Of a stretch of DNA of 64,000 nt, positions 42,707 to 53,760 are shown in pieces. The notes under the pieces were generated by a model. That model saw only the letters and a program-made list of their open reading frames with translations, had not been told where the DNA came from and made no database searches. Source of the DNA: Locusta migratoria (taxonomy: Eukaryota; Arthropoda; Insecta; Orthoptera; Acrididae); NCBI GenBank assembly GCA_026315105.1, contig CM048744.1, positions 349,393,668 to 349,457,667 on the forward strand, read 5' to 3'. Each line of letters starts with the position of its first letter. Position 1 is the stretch's first letter. A program made the translations under genes and the position numbers.

Positions 42707-43320
42707 TCTAATACATAAACATGAATGTTTTTATGTTTGTTTGTATTTTTGTGGAGATGACCCGTTCATTCGATTGCGATGAAACTTTGCCATCATATTG
42801 CTTGCACTTTCGCGACGAATATTGAGATAATTAAATGACTGTAAGACACATGGTTCAGGAGAAATGACATAATACACAATGAAATGCGCGGTAAATTGCT
42901 GCATCACGCGACTATTTTGCGCATCTCCTGCTAAATCACTGGACCGATTTTAACTAAATTTGGTAAACGTATTCCTTCCTCGAGGTAACAATTGATGCAG
43001 GGGTAAACACCGTGATACATATCTCAGGAGATATGACGTCATAAACTATTGATGTCGTATTCATTTTAAGAAAGAACTGTCGCCGGCCGCGGTGGCCGAG
43101 GAGACTGAGGCGCTCCAGTCACGGTCTGCACGGCCACTACGGTCGGGGGTTCGAATCCCCCCTCGGGCATGGATATTTGTGCCGTCCTAGTTCGTAAGTA
43201 GTTCATAAGTAGTTTGTAAGTTTAGGGACTGATGACCCCGTAGTTAAGTCCCATAGACTATACAAACATTTTTGAAAGAACTGTCGCTGTATTCATTGCG
43301 TTGTAACTCGGTCACTACAA
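42707..43320 (+). mobile_element. Helitron-1-like 5' fragment, split by a SINE
   Basis: It begins TCTAATACATAAACATGAAT after an A, as Helitron 5' ends do. It shares GGACCGATTT-AC-AA-TTTGGTA, CGAGGTAACAATTG and GATATGACGTCATAAAC with the Helitron at 55494-56386. No 3' hairpin was found, so the right boundary is uncertain. Confidence 0.6.
43084..43273 (+). mobile_element. SINE-1 inserted in the Helitron fragment
   Basis: Complete head to tail. Perfect 14-bp TSD GAAAGAACTGTCGC (43070-43083 and 43274-43287). Confidence 0.95.
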
Positions 43321-43514
43321 AGCGCCAGAAAGCACTTGACAGATCTTAGATAAGACACGGATTAGGCGCAGGTCCCTCGGGTAGAACTACGTCCGCTGTG
43401 GCCAGCGGATGACGACAACAGTCTTCCGCTCTAATTGGACCCTGAAGGATTCCAAGAATGTCCACAGGCTTGAAGTTTTCAGCTAACATTTCGACATTCG
43501 AACTGGGCAGATAC

Positions 43515-43630
43515 CTCGCTCTTTATCCGCATACAACACGCGGATACCCGCGTCGCTCACAATTTTATCCGCAAAATAAAAAATACTGCGGGTATCTGCG
43601 GATATATCAGCGGATATCCGCATCCGCGCA
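43515..43630. repeat. ATCCGC/GCGGAT cluster
   Basis: TTATCCGCATAC, GCGGATACCCGC, TTATCCGCAAAA, GGTATCTGCGGATA and GCGGATATCCGCATCCGC form a partly palindromic low-complexity block. Confidence 0.65.
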
Positions 43631-43822
43631 CTTCTCACTATACTGTATTCTCTGAGAGTTACTTCAAAAATCTGGAAATTAATACAGGTAAATACACAGA
43701 TTGCCAACGGTGGTGCCGCAGTGGGCGCACTGGTTCTCGCTACATCAACGAAGTTAAGCACTGTCGAGCTTGGATAACACTTGGATGGGTAGGCGCCCTG
43801 GTCTGCCAAGTGCCATTGGCAG

Positions 43823-43997
43823 CCGGCCGCGGTGGCCGAGGGGACTAAGGCGCTCCAGTCACGGTCTGCACGGCCACTACTGTCGGGGGTTCGAATCTCC
43901 CCTCGGGCATGGATATTTGTGCCGTCCTAGTTCGTAAGTAGTTCGTAAGTTTAGGGACTGATGACCCCGTAGGTAAGTCAACATTTGAATTTGAGCT
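43823..43997 (+). mobile_element. SINE-1 within the 5S SINE
   Basis: Complete head, shortened tail (AAGTCAACATTTGAATTT). A short TSD ATTGGCAG lies on either side (43815-43822; 44000-44007). Confidence 0.88.
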
Positions 43998-44130
43998 ATT
44001 GGCAGGCGGGGTGCACTCAGCCCTTATGAGGCCAACTGAGGAGCTTCTTGATCGACAAATACGGCCCCGGTCACGAAAACTAACTCAACAGCCGGGAGTG
44101 TGGGGAGCTGACCCCCCTCCCCCTCCATTA

Positions 44131-44590
44131 CTTGCCTTCTTTATGTTGTCACCTGTTCCTGATGAGTACTCTGTGGCTGAATGTTGTATTCAAATCCAGC
44201 AGCCCTTCAAAGAACTTGTCCTAGTATATAGCTTGGTAATACCTACATCTACATTGAGACACTGTAAGTCACATTGAAGTCCATGGCAGAGGGTTCATCT
44301 AACGGTTTTATGATATTTCTCTACACTTCCATTCTCAAATAGCTCGCGGCAAAAAGAAACACCTAAATCTTTCTGTTTTCGATCTGATATCTCCTATTTT
44401 ATTGGGATGATAATGTCTCCGTACGTAGGTGGGTCATAAACATTATATATTGGCATTCGGAAGACAAAGTCGGTGAAAGAGATTTCGTAAATAGATGTCG
44501 CAGCATCGAATAACGCCTTTCTTTTAATGATTTCCATTCCAACTCGTGCATCATTTCTGTGTCACTCTCTCTCCTATATCGCGATATCCT
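44131..44590 (-). mobile_element. LINE-A fragment with a 3' extension
   Basis: The minus-strand frame 44608-44399 and the region to about 44245 match LINE-A C-terminal and 3' sequence (MMHELEWKSLKERRYSM). Beyond the usual GTAGATGTAG end, 115 further bases (44131-44245) are shared with the copy at 48528-48798. Confidence 0.75.
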
Positions 44591-44665
44591 TTGGGCAGAG
44601 GATGACACGGTGGCCGGTCAGTACCCAGTGGGCCTCTCGATGCCTGTAGGACGGAGTTTCTTTAG

Positions 44666-45111
44666 TTTAAATATACAATCTCCTTTTATAACGTGTTGCT
44701 CGTGAAATGGTCATAATCTACTCTCCTCTCTCTGGAATCCGTCTCTGAGTCGATAACCCGTAATCTCCGGCGACGCCTGCAAGTTTAAGTGTGATAAGCT
44801 GCTGTGGCGAACGCTCGGACCTTGACACAGGCGCGTGTCTCTCGCTATCGAGCTGCTCCTGGTTGAACGTCCTTCGTACAAGGTCAGCCGGCTAGCAGTA
44901 CGGCCGCTTGAGAAACTGCCGCGACCTTGCCTAAGACCGAGTAACCTTTCCTCGGCAACGACTCCCGGATGCAGCTCGCTATGCGAGGTGCCTGAAGCGA
45001 ACATATCCCTATTTCCTTCCGTAAATGAAACATTCGTATCACAGGGAAGCCGAGAAAACGGGTGGTCGCAAAATTCTGCCACTGACTTGCAATATCCGTT
45101 CTTATTTGTTT
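44666..45111. other. No supported gene
   Basis: Moderately GC-rich. Two overlapping frames of about 125 codons on opposite strands have no family features and are treated as chance. Confidence 0.45.
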
Positions 45112-45276
45112 TGGAGCGCCACGTTGCGGATCGCGCGGCCTCCCGCGTCGGAGGTTCGAATCCTCCCTCGGGTGTGCATGTTTGTGTTGTCTTTAGTATA
45201 AATAAGTTAGTTCATACGTAGTTTGTAAGTTTAGGCAGTTAAGTCCCATAAGCTTAACAAACATTTGAACCTTTTT
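45112..45276 (+). mobile_element. SINE-1b, head-truncated
   Basis: Begins TGGAGCGCCACGTTGCGGAT without the A box and runs to AAACATTTGAACC. TSD TTATTTGTTT (45102-45111 and 45277-45286). Confidence 0.88.
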
Positions 45277-46069
45277 TATTTGTTTACTAGCGAAGCCCGA
45301 AATAGTCATGTATAAACACGCAAATCTCTTCACCCCTCTATCTCTCTCATCCTCCTTCCTCTATTTTTGCATCTCCTCCTCCTGCCGCCTATCTCCGTCC
45401 ATCACCTTCATTCCTCTCCCTCTACATTCTTATCGCTCACTCTTGTCCAGCTCCTCATCCGATTTCTCTGGGTCGATATCCTTCCTCCCTATCCATATAT
45501 CCATTTCATGCCCCCTTTTCTATCCACTCCTCCATTTATCTCCTTTCTTTCTGTACAGCTCCCACTCCCCTTCTTCTGATATGAACAATGATAACTAGTG
45601 TTTGCTTCATTATGTATTTATTCGAATCTTCCATTAGACCATGTTTCCACTCTCCTCTCTCTATGTTCACCAGCTTCCCCCTCCCCCTTAAAAAAATCTC
45701 ACTGGCGTGTTTTACGACCCACTTTAAGTTGTCTTGCAGTTTCATGATTTTTTTCAAACATTTCGGACAAAAATAATAGAAATATAAATACGATTACGTC
45801 TCTAATATTGTGATAATATCCATGCAGTCAACACGTAATATTCTCTCTGTCTGTATTTTAACAAATAACCAAAATTATTTGATTTTTGAGTTTAGCTTTG
45901 ACAACAATTTCTTTCAAGTTTCTTTTCTTTAAACTATTAAGTTAATATCTCTCCTATATTTTTATTATCTTTTTCCGTTAATATATAGTCATCTGTCTAT
46001 CCGTAGTATTTTTTCCTCTTTTTTGAAGTTTATTTTCTTAGCCTGTATTGGTTTACGTAAAATCAAGTG

Positions 46070-46920
46070 ACAGTGTCAAATCGCCATTATTTTTGGAAAT
46101 ATCTCTGAAACGGTGCGAGTTATGGAAATAACCTAAAAGAGCAAAGTTGTTAAGAATTTTCTCCTCTGAAAATACGTGTATTCAATTGTCGTCTCAGATG
46201 CACGAATCAGGCATTATTTGCAATTAAATTTCCTGCTGTCAAAAGGCCACACTTTTTAGTGTTATTAAAGGTAAAAAGCAGTCAACAATCCTAAGATTGG
46301 TTTGAACACCACAGTGCTTTACTAGGCATGGTCCTGTTTGGAGGTGGTATGCCGTTGCGTTCCTCCGAACTTCGAACTGACTTACCCAGCCAGTTATAGG
46401 GGGGACCTACAGTTTAACGTGGGTACCGAACCACGGTGCAACTCGGTATTTTTCACATGAGCAATACTGATAGACGTGAAAGAAGTGAAAAGTTGCAGAT
46501 AAAAATCCTAGGACCTGGCAGGGATCGAACGCGCGACCTACCGATTTGTAATGTGACACTCTACCACTATGCTATGGAGCCGCACTTAGTGTTATTATCC
46601 TATTTTAAAAAAGGAGGTTGTGGTCGCTGGCGGCCAACAATTACGTCTGTAAAATTTGGTGCCGATCGGTTGAACGGCGCAACCTAAACTGTGGCAACAC
46701 GTCATATACAGACAGTCTCAAATCGCGGTTATTTTTGCAAATATCTCTAAAACGGTGCGAGCTGTGAACAAAACATAACAGAGCAAAGTTGTAGAGAATT
46801 TTCTCCTCTAAAAATTCGTTTATTCAATTTTAGTTTCAGATGAATGGTTAAGCCGTTATTTTAATTTAAATCTCGATTTGTCAAAAGGCGATCGAAACGC
46901 CTCACTTTTAGTGTTGTTAC
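46070..46920 (-). repeat. Internal repeat of Helitron-2, two copies
   Basis: The blocks 46070-46255 and 46710-46920 share AAATATCTCT-AAACGGTGCG, AGAGCAAAGTTGT, GAATTTTCTCCTCT and TGTCAAAAGG in the same order, with SINE-2 and 110 bases between. Confidence 0.75.
46268..46585 (-). mobile_element. SINE-2 inserted in Helitron-2
   Basis: A full-length inverse of the copy at 33526. Perfect 12-bp TSD TTAGTGTTATTA (46256-46267 and 46586-46597). Confidence 0.93.
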
Positions 46921-46936
46921 CGTAATCTAAAGTGGA

Positions 46937-47330
46937 CCAAAAAGTTGAACTGTTTGTAAACCTATGTGAGCAAAGTAAGTCGTTATCAGTCCCTAGACTT
47001 AAAAACTACTTACACTCACTTAAACCTATCCTCTGCCGGCCGCGGTGGCTGAGGGGACTGAGGCGCTCGTCACGGTCTGCACGGCCACTACGGTCGGGGG
47101 TTCGAATCCCCCCTCGGGCATGGATATTTGTGCCGTCCTCAGTGTTAGCTAGTTCATGAGTAGTTTGTAATTTTAGGGACTCATGACTCCGTAGTTAAGT
47201 CCCATAAGCTATACAAACATTTGAACATTTGAACAACACACTCTTCCATGTCCTAGGGAGGACTCGAACGTCCGGCGGGAGCGGCTGCACAATCGCTAAC
47301 ATGGCGCCTAGAACCGCGTGGTCATTCTCA
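46937..47330 (-). mobile_element. SINE-1b split by SINE-1
   Basis: Tail part 46937-47033 and head part 47238-47330 (GAGGACTCGAACGTCC in inverse) belong to one minus-strand copy; the plus-strand SINE-1 lies between. A diverged TSD could not be fixed. Confidence 0.75.
47034..47237 (+). mobile_element. SINE-1 inserted into SINE-1b
   Basis: Head CCGGCCGCGGTGGCTGAGGG, B box GGGGGTTCGAATCCCCC, tail ACATTTGAACATTTGAAC. Confidence 0.9.
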
Positions 47331-47344
47331 CCACCCCTATCCTG

Positions 47345-47422
47345 TTCCTGTTGCGTGGCTAAGGCGCCATACTACGGACTGGGTGGCCGACCCTGCCTGA
47401 GGTTCGATTCCTCCCTCAGGCA

Positions 47423-47454
<32 letters not shown>

Positions 47455-47500
47455 GCATAGCAGTTTGGGCCAATAGTCTTACAAATATTAAAACATTTGT
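47345..47500 (+). mobile_element. SINE-like fragment with (GT)n
   Basis: GGCTAAGGCGCC, a B-box GAGGTTCGATTCCTCCCTCA, a GT run at about 47425-47454 and a tail AAAACATTTGTA. Confidence 0.65.
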
Positions 47501-47806
47501 ATATCATCTTCTCTCCCTCTCTACCTTTTACAGCTCTAATGACTACGATGTCGACGGGCCGCTAATCTTACTTCGTTCCACCTCTATCTCCTCTTCCCCT
47601 CCATCTATCAAAAACTTACTTCTACGTGCCAACGTTCATGGTGAGTGATCAAACAATGTCATAGCTTACTGTAGGTTACCCTATGCTATGCCCATACAGC
47701 GGCTTGCGGAGAGTAAAAAACTTCTCCGTAGAAACATACACATATGTGCCAAGTTTAATGATAATCAGTAAAACAGTGATGAAATTTATTCATCGGTCAA
47801 ATGGCG

Positions 47807-48008
47807 CCGCGCCGTAGTAGCCGAACGGTCTGGAGCGCCACGTTACGGATCGCGCGGCCTCCCGCGTCGGGGGTTCGAATCCTCCCTCGTGCATGGATGT
47901 GTGTGTTGTCCTTAGGTTAGTTTAACTTAGTTTAAGTAGTTTGTAAGACTAGGGACTGATGATCAACGTAGTTTGGTCCCATAGGATAACAAACATTTGA
48001 ACATTTTT
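47807..48008 (+). mobile_element. SINE-1b inserted in Helitron-2
   Basis: GCCGTAGTAGCCGAACGGTC through ACATTTGAACATTTTT. The 11-bp TSD GTC(A/G)AATGGCG (47796-47806; 48009-48019) has one mismatch. Confidence 0.92.
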
Positions 48009-48076
48009 GTCGAATGGCGTCGAAGTACACTGCAAGATACTCTCCGCCATGCACCATACAGTGCATCTTCTCGATG

Positions 48077-48107
<31 letters not shown>

Positions 48108-48115
48108 AAAAAAAA
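48077..48115 (+). repeat. Poly(A) tract with one G
   Basis: 39 bases, all A except one G, within Helitron-2. It is not adjacent to a retroelement end that I can recognise. Confidence 0.9.
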
Positions 48116-48527
48116 GTTAAAATTGGATGGCGATTGGTCAAATCAAATATCTCGTTTCTATCGTCAGTTAAGGTAGAAAATGCATACGAAACTAACTATT
48201 TTTGCACTTTGATCGAATTTTACGGTTTTCCATTGTAACTGTCCCGCAATATTTTTCTAAAAATATTTCCAGGACCATAAGATGCAAATAAATAAAAAGA
48301 ACTACCCTTCTACATTCCCATAATAGTGAGTTTCAGTGTTGACTTTATTAAAAAAAAACATTGAAAAACCCACTTCAAGTTTTTCTGAAATTTAACATTT
48401 TTCCGGTAGATTTTCCCTCATAAAAACCTTGTCCAGAGAACTGCGAACAGATAAATAGCACAGCCAAACCGGTCGAGGCGTTCCCTAGTGGTGCTCTTAC
48501 GCAGCAACTGATTTTTATTTGTATAGA

Positions 48528-48798
48528 TTTTCTTTACTTGCCTTGTTTGTGTTGTCACCTGTTCCTGATCAGTGCGCTGTGGTTAAATGTTGTATTCAAA
48601 TCCAGCAGCGCGTCAAAGAACTTGTCCTAGTATATAGCTTGGTAATACCTACACCTACATGGATACTCTGCAAGTCACATTGAAGTCCATGGCAGATGGT
48701 TCATCGAACCACTTTTATGATATTTCTCTAGAGTACCATTCTCTAATAGCTCGCGGGAAAAAGGAACACCTAAATCTTTCTGTTTTCGATCTGTCATT
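48528..48798 (-). mobile_element. LINE-A 3' end with the same 3' extension
   Basis: The shared segment GTTGTCACCTGTTCCTGAT, then TCCTAGTATATAGCTTGGTA precedes the LINE-A terminus (CTACATGGATACTCTGCAAG). The Helitron ends exactly at its left edge. Confidence 0.8.
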
Positions 48799-48811
48799 TT
48801 TAAATTGTTGT

Positions 48812-48898
48812 AAATCTATCGGACAAAACTGCGTGGTCATCAGTCCGTAGCTTACAAACTATCGGTTCTAGTCTTGAGCGACAGGACTCGAACTTTAA
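48812..48898 (-). mobile_element. SINE-1b tail fragment
   Basis: TTGTAAATCTATCGGAC and GTCATCAGTCCGTAGCTTAC are followed by a diverged B-box region; the head is missing. Confidence 0.7.
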
Positions 48899-49173
48899 AA
48901 ATGGAAACACACATGTACGCAACACGTTTAACAGAATAACAAAGCATTGAAGTTAACAACTGGACGTTTTTATTGAGTTAGTGTAATTGAGTATGACAGC
49001 AGCGACTTTCAAAAAGATTAGGCGTACTTCCATACCTTTACGAAACATTTTTCCGCTGACATCTCCACAAAATCACGAAAGGAAAAAAATAATTATCGCT
49101 TACTTTATATTTGCTGTACATGCAATCAGACTTCATCTTCCGACAAGACATTTTTGGTTCTTTCAAAATCAAT

Positions 49174-49325
49174 TTTTTGTAAACCTAAGGGACCAAGCTG
49201 CTGAGATCATCGGTTGCTAGACTTACGCACTAGTTAAACTAACTTACGCTATGGACAACACACACATCCATATCCGAGGAAGCGGCAAGGCAATACGCCA
49301 CTTCTCGTCTCAGACCGCGCGGCCG
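49174..49325 (-). mobile_element. SINE-1b, decayed
   Basis: TTTGTAAACCTAAGGGACCA, TCATCGGTTGCTAGACTTAC, a CA-rich stretch and an eroded B box; it ends near GACCGCGCGGCC. Confidence 0.7.
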
Positions 49326-49418
49326 TTCCAGCGCTATTACTTCTTTAACGAAGACTACGCGCCACACAGTTTGAAGGCAGCGTACAGATACATCACTGAA
49401 TGCACCTGCAAAATTATA

Positions 49419-50830
49419 CACTACCCTCTATAAGTTTGGAAACACCTAGTAATTATAGACAATGAAAAGGAAATATAGTACAAAAACGCATTTTGTTGTT
49501 TTCCAAAAGTTTATTAAACTCAAATAATACACAGAAAGATGCAACAATTACATTTTCGATTCCTGAAAATAGCCACCCGTTGCTCTCATCACTGCCTTGC
49601 ACGCTCTCGGCATGCGCTGCGCCAGTCTTGCCAAGGTTTCAGTTGGAATTAATCTCCATTCTTGCTGCAGTACCTCCCACAATTGTGTCTCAATCATGAT
49701 TTCCCATTTTCGGATTCTCCTGTCCAATTCATCCTATACCAGCTCGATTGGGTTACAGTCAGGGGATATTTTACGAAACAAGAGACTTAACATAGTTCTG
49801 ACAAAAGCGAAGAGACGTATGATTCGTATCGTTTTCTTGCTGCAAGACAAACCCTTTCCCAATCAGATGCAAACCAAATGTCTTAGCATGTCGCTGGAGA
49901 ATGGCATGATCCTTTTGTTTCATTTTTCCATCTATTTTCACCAAATCTCCGAGTTTATTCCCTCCAAAGGATCTCCATACCGTCACAGAACCCCCTCCAT
50001 GCTTTACAATTGGAATTGCGCGCTTAGGATTCAAGCGTTCATGGGGTACACGACATACAAATTGACAGCGTTTACTTCCAAATATTTCGAACTTGGATTC
50101 GTCAGTGAATAAGACCGAAGCCTTTTCTTCTTGTTAACAGCGCGCAACAGTGGTTTCCTTGGAGGTTGTTGTCTGCCAGGCGTCGTCTCACTGTTGACTC
50201 ACTCACCGGTGTATCCCTCTGTGCGTTTAGTTCAGCAGTCAATTAAGGACAGTTTTTAATCTGTCACGTTTACTGCTCACTACCAAATACTTTTGCTGGC
50301 GTTCTGATATTTTCCTGGGTATTCCTGAGCGAGGACGATCTCCAAAGGAGCCTGTTTCTCGATGCCAATGTATAGTTTTGACACCTCTGCTGATGGAAAT
50401 CTTCAGTTTCTTTGCTATTTGTCGGACACTGTTGCAATCTTGATTGTCATTCCCCGTGATTCATAAGGAATCTGACACATTGGGGTCATTTTAAATTACT
50501 TTCGCTGCGTGTTATACCTTTATGCAAACGCAGCTACAAGCGAACACAACTGTAAACAACGTTCCTCTACACAGCCATGCGGTCTACTCGCGTCACCTGG
50601 CGTGTATAGTAAAACTGGTTGGGCAGGTAACGTCGCTTTAAAACGGAGCAATACTAGTATGTTCCAATATGTATGTATATCTACAATAATTAACTGTACA
50701 ATACTGTGTCATCATTAAGCGTTATTTGAGTTTGCTATTCCGTACTCTAACTAATAACTCACATAGATCACTTCCATCTTGCTCCGTTGTAATACGCAGC
50801 AGGGTGTTTCCAAACTTATGGAGGGCAGTG
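49419..50830 (-). mobile_element. Tc1-like element, 1.41 kb, complete ends
   Basis: Left end CACTACCCTCTATAAGTTTG and right end (inward) CACTGCCCTCCATAAGTTTG, both followed by GAAACACC, with TA on each side (49417-49418; 50831-50832). A decayed transposase lies on the minus strand. Confidence 0.92.
49560..50495 (-). pseudogene. Tc1-like transposase, decayed
   Basis: From about 50495 the N-terminal DNA-binding region is in broken frames. LFTDESKFEIFG near 50100 holds the first catalytic Asp. The open frame 50034-49771 has VKHGGGSVTVWRSFGG and QQENDTNHTS, where the family's QQDNDPKH has Asp at the position now Glu. ISPDCNPIELV supplies the third acidic residue, and CKAVMRATGGYF ends the protein. 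Several stops and the Asp-to-Glu change indicate loss of function. Confidence 0.85.
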
Positions 50831-50900
50831 TATCACGGTACTACACTTAGTTCAGAGATATGACGGCATAAACCTGGATATGCGTGAAAAAATAGCTTTG

Positions 50901-53670
50901 ACTTTTGGAGCGCTATCACCCTGTATACATTCACTGTTTGGTAATGACAACACTTGCTGACCTACAACCAATTCTAAACCTTTTCACTTCAAGCTCCACC
51001 TGCCTTTTGTGGATGCGTTTCCAATTTTACTGTTACTAATATCGATGCTGCAGGTCATGGAAACGGGTGGATTACTGCAGCTGATGGATTACTGCAGCTG
51101 TTGTTCGTTGCGATGGTGTTACTGCAAAGGCAGTTGATGCTTTGTAAAGTTTTAATAACTGAGACGTAACTGCGGTTACAACTTTTTAAGTTGCTGAGGT
51201 TTACAATAGACAACTTGGTAAATCATATTATACGTTTAATATGCCTTTTGTTGTTGGAATTAGAAATGGTACTGCGACCTTCTTATCGGTACTTCACCAA
51301 TAAGAATTGGGCAGTACATAACTCACGGTAGTAAAAGGTTTATGGCTCGTTGTCTCTGTTCATACGGGTGAGTTATGTATGTCAGCTTCTATGCCCTAAA
51401 CAGCTACCGAAAGTGTTTAAATAAGATCAATAATTAATCTGTAGTTTAGCCAGTCTATCAATCTGTAGATGGTGATGCGAAAAATACATTTAAATAAACA
51501 CAAATAAAAGATCTGAATAACCAAAAAAATTGCTTCTAAGATAATGTTTAGAAGAGATTAGTCACGAAGTAATTTTTATATAAATTCAGTTTATTACTCT
51601 TTTTGGACATGGAAATGCGAAGGTGGTCCTACTTTATACATCAGTAAATAACTGAATATTTCCCCAACTATTGTTCATGAGAGCCATAATAAGTATCACA
51701 CGCACTTGAGAGTAAAAGTTCCAAATTATCACTCGAAAATTAATGAATTCCATCGAACATTGCAGTTCCAAATTAATCCGCGATTAATTACAGTATTTGT
51801 TATAAAACACAGTTTGTCATCTTACGAGTACATAATAGCTGAATTATCACAGTTCCACAGCACTACTACCGTCCATAGTTTACCACTTTTAACTAGAGAC
51901 TAAGTTCTGCTGTCACAGTCCCGTAAATTTTTTAAGTCCACACACGCCTATCTCTTCAAATCACAAGTTGGTAACGCGGCTTCAGACCGCCCAGCGTCAC
52001 AACCTCTCACCACCACGTCCAAGTTACAAGTCCCCTCCCAAGCTTTCGAAAGCGTGCTCTACCTGCTACCAAAATAGTATCCTGCGCATCCTAACTCCTC
52101 ATCTTTAAATACTATTTTTCTTCCAAAACATTATACATTTCAATATCACAGAATTAAATGCTTTGACCACCTCCCTACAAATGTTGTTTACATTTAACAA
52201 GCAAATATATATTTAACAATACTGCAATCGGTTGAGACAGAAGATCTTTGCTCAGGTAGCTATTAAGCGTGCCGTCTCACTGTTCAAGTATAATGCCGCC
52301 GTCATTTAATATAGTTACACAATTAATATTTAATTTATCATGGCCTTTTATGCAAATATATTCAGTACTTGCCCACAAATACATATAATTGTTTATGTAT
52401 AAATTATCTGCCGCATATCTACTATTTTTAGTCGGCCATGAAATATTTAAGTGGCAGTCTACAACATAAAAAGGAACATTACTAAGAATGTATTAAATAT
52501 AATAAAATACATATATAAATGTAATGCTCCTTGCTGGGTTCATGTTTTGTGTTTCTGTGGTGGAATCTATGTTCTGACACAAAAATGTTACCACCTCAAT
52601 GAAAAGCACAATAAAAGAGTAAAACAAAGTTTATTGAAAGAATACGGAAATAACGTGGTGCGTCTTGTAACATATGTAGCGTGGTGCAATGCGGCACATT
52701 TGCTTCTTAAACTGTTACTGATACACTCTACTATCAATAATTGTAAATATAAGTCTTTTAATATTATTATTATAGTACTGAAATATATCGGATTTTTATC
52801 TGTAAGGGATATTGAAATTGTAATTACAGCGTTTGATTCTCCCAAGTCTCCTGAATCCATTCATATAATTATATTTGCCGTATGATCATTACCTGATTTT
52901 ATATGGATTTTTATAATAATGTGTGTGGTATATTGTATTTCAGCTTGCCAAATCTCGCTTTTCCCATGGAAATAATCAGCTTCTCCCTTTTTTCTATAAT
53001 GTCACAGTACGATCACATTAACTCATTAGTCATAATAAGCAAGCAGATATTTGAAGCAGTTCTGTACATAGGAATTCGATTCTTTATTTAATCAGGTGTT
53101 GCACTCATTTGAATGTACAGGGAGCTTGTGATATAATACCAATACCTAACTCAGACATATTATTTATAAATATTGTGTCTATGTTACGTGTTCATACAAT
53201 TTTGTTCGCTCCCTGTAACTAAGGAATACCAATGGAAGAGTTCTGGGAAAGTAAATTGCATCTGTAAAGGAAATTGCATGAAAAAAGCTAGTGTTATCAG
53301 CATTTGTTGTCTGTATCAAGTAGACATGGCAATAAATTTGAAATTCACAGAGTTGCTGCTACTAGTGCAGCACGATGGCACTGCACTTACGAAAGTTTTA
53401 CAAGAGGACTCAGAAACTTAAACTGCAATCCTTCGAAACCCTATTGGGTAATTATATAGTTTATGTAATTTCCGACATGTCTGAAAGAAAAGACACTATA
53501 TCTATAATTGTACGTATGTCTCAAACAAGCAAAAGGCGGATGAACAATTAGGTCCGATCCCTGGCGGGATTATTTAAGGGGGAATACAGGCAAGTCTGCA
53601 TACAAGTGTAATAGTGGACAGGAGGCACTAGAGCAGCAGTGAACAATAAGTTGAGAATTTGGTCAGGACG
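50901..53670. other. Largest anonymous block; one unassigned 144-codon frame
   Basis: The plus frame 52451-52885 (ATG at 52451) encodes a 144-residue Ile/Leu/Lys-rich product with hydrophobic stretches and cysteines. I recognise no domain, and an opposite-strand frame of 90 codons overlaps it. At 53173-53421 another short frame is open. Neither is supported. A short duplication GGATTACTGCAGCTG (twice near 51070-51100) is the only repeat noticed. Confidence 0.45.
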
Positions 53671-53679
53671 GCAAGTATG

Positions 53680-53760
53680 ACCGGATAGCCTAATAAGTTA
53701 AGGCGACTTGTAGCTCAAAGTTTCATGTTCGAGACTCGGTTCGCCACAAATTTTCGAATT
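53680..53760 (+). repeat. tRNA-like SINE head fragment
   Basis: GATAGCCTAATAAGTTAAGG could be an A box, and CATGTTCGAGACTCGG is a B-box-like sequence about 45 bases later. No poly(A) or repeated tail was recognised. Confidence 0.4.

Larger units (their letters stand above)
43701..44665 (+). mobile_element. 5S rRNA-headed SINE (SINE3 type), twice interrupted
   Basis: The first 120 bases (43703-43822) resemble 5S rRNA with its internal promoter: GAAGTTAAGCACTGTCGAGC for box A and intermediate element, and ACTTGGATGGGTAGG for box C. The body continues after SINE-1 (43998 to about 44130, GAGGCCAACTGAGGAGCTTC) and after a LINE-A fragment (44590-44665, GAGGATGACACGGTGGCCGG). Joining these pieces as one element is based on my memory of a locust repeat. 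Confidence 0.65.
45287..48527 (-). mobile_element. Helitron-2, about 3.2 kb including nested SINEs
   Basis: On the minus strand the 5' end is TCTATACAAATAAAAATCAG after an A (48527) and the 3' end is GGGCTTCGCTAG before a T (45287), satisfying TC...CTAG and A/T insertion. It is non-coding: no Rep or helicase motif was found. Nested inside are SINE-2 (46268-46585), SINE-1b with SINE-1 (46937-47330), a SINE-like piece (47345-47500) and SINE-1b (47807-48008). The 3' hairpin is weak in this copy. Confidence 0.65.
48900..50900 (+). mobile_element. Old Helitron-1-like fragment hosting a SINE and a Tc1
   Basis: 48990-49140 resembles the interior of the Helitron at 55975-56050 (CGAAAGGAAAAAAATAATTA and TTTATATTTGCTGTACATG-like blocks), and 50840-50880 reads AGATATGACGGCATAAAC like the Helitron-1 5' half. 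The order of the two blocks is rearranged relative to 55494-56386, so the assignment is tentative. Confidence 0.4.

Noticed and set aside
42020..43630. CRISPR-like array
   Set aside because: The repeated words are short, irregularly spaced and partly palindromic, with no uniform spacers, and the DNA is eukaryotic.
43701..43822. Functional 5S rRNA gene
   Set aside because: Box C and the 5' part deviate from 5S and the sequence continues into a repeat body; there is no terminator T run at the end.
49597..50112. 171-codon plus-strand frame
   Set aside because: It is the antisense shadow of the Tc1-like transposase on the minus strand.
52451..52885. 144-codon frame as a membrane protein gene
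   Set aside because: Hydrophobic but without a recognisable family, and overlapped by an opposite frame; kept only as an unassigned note.
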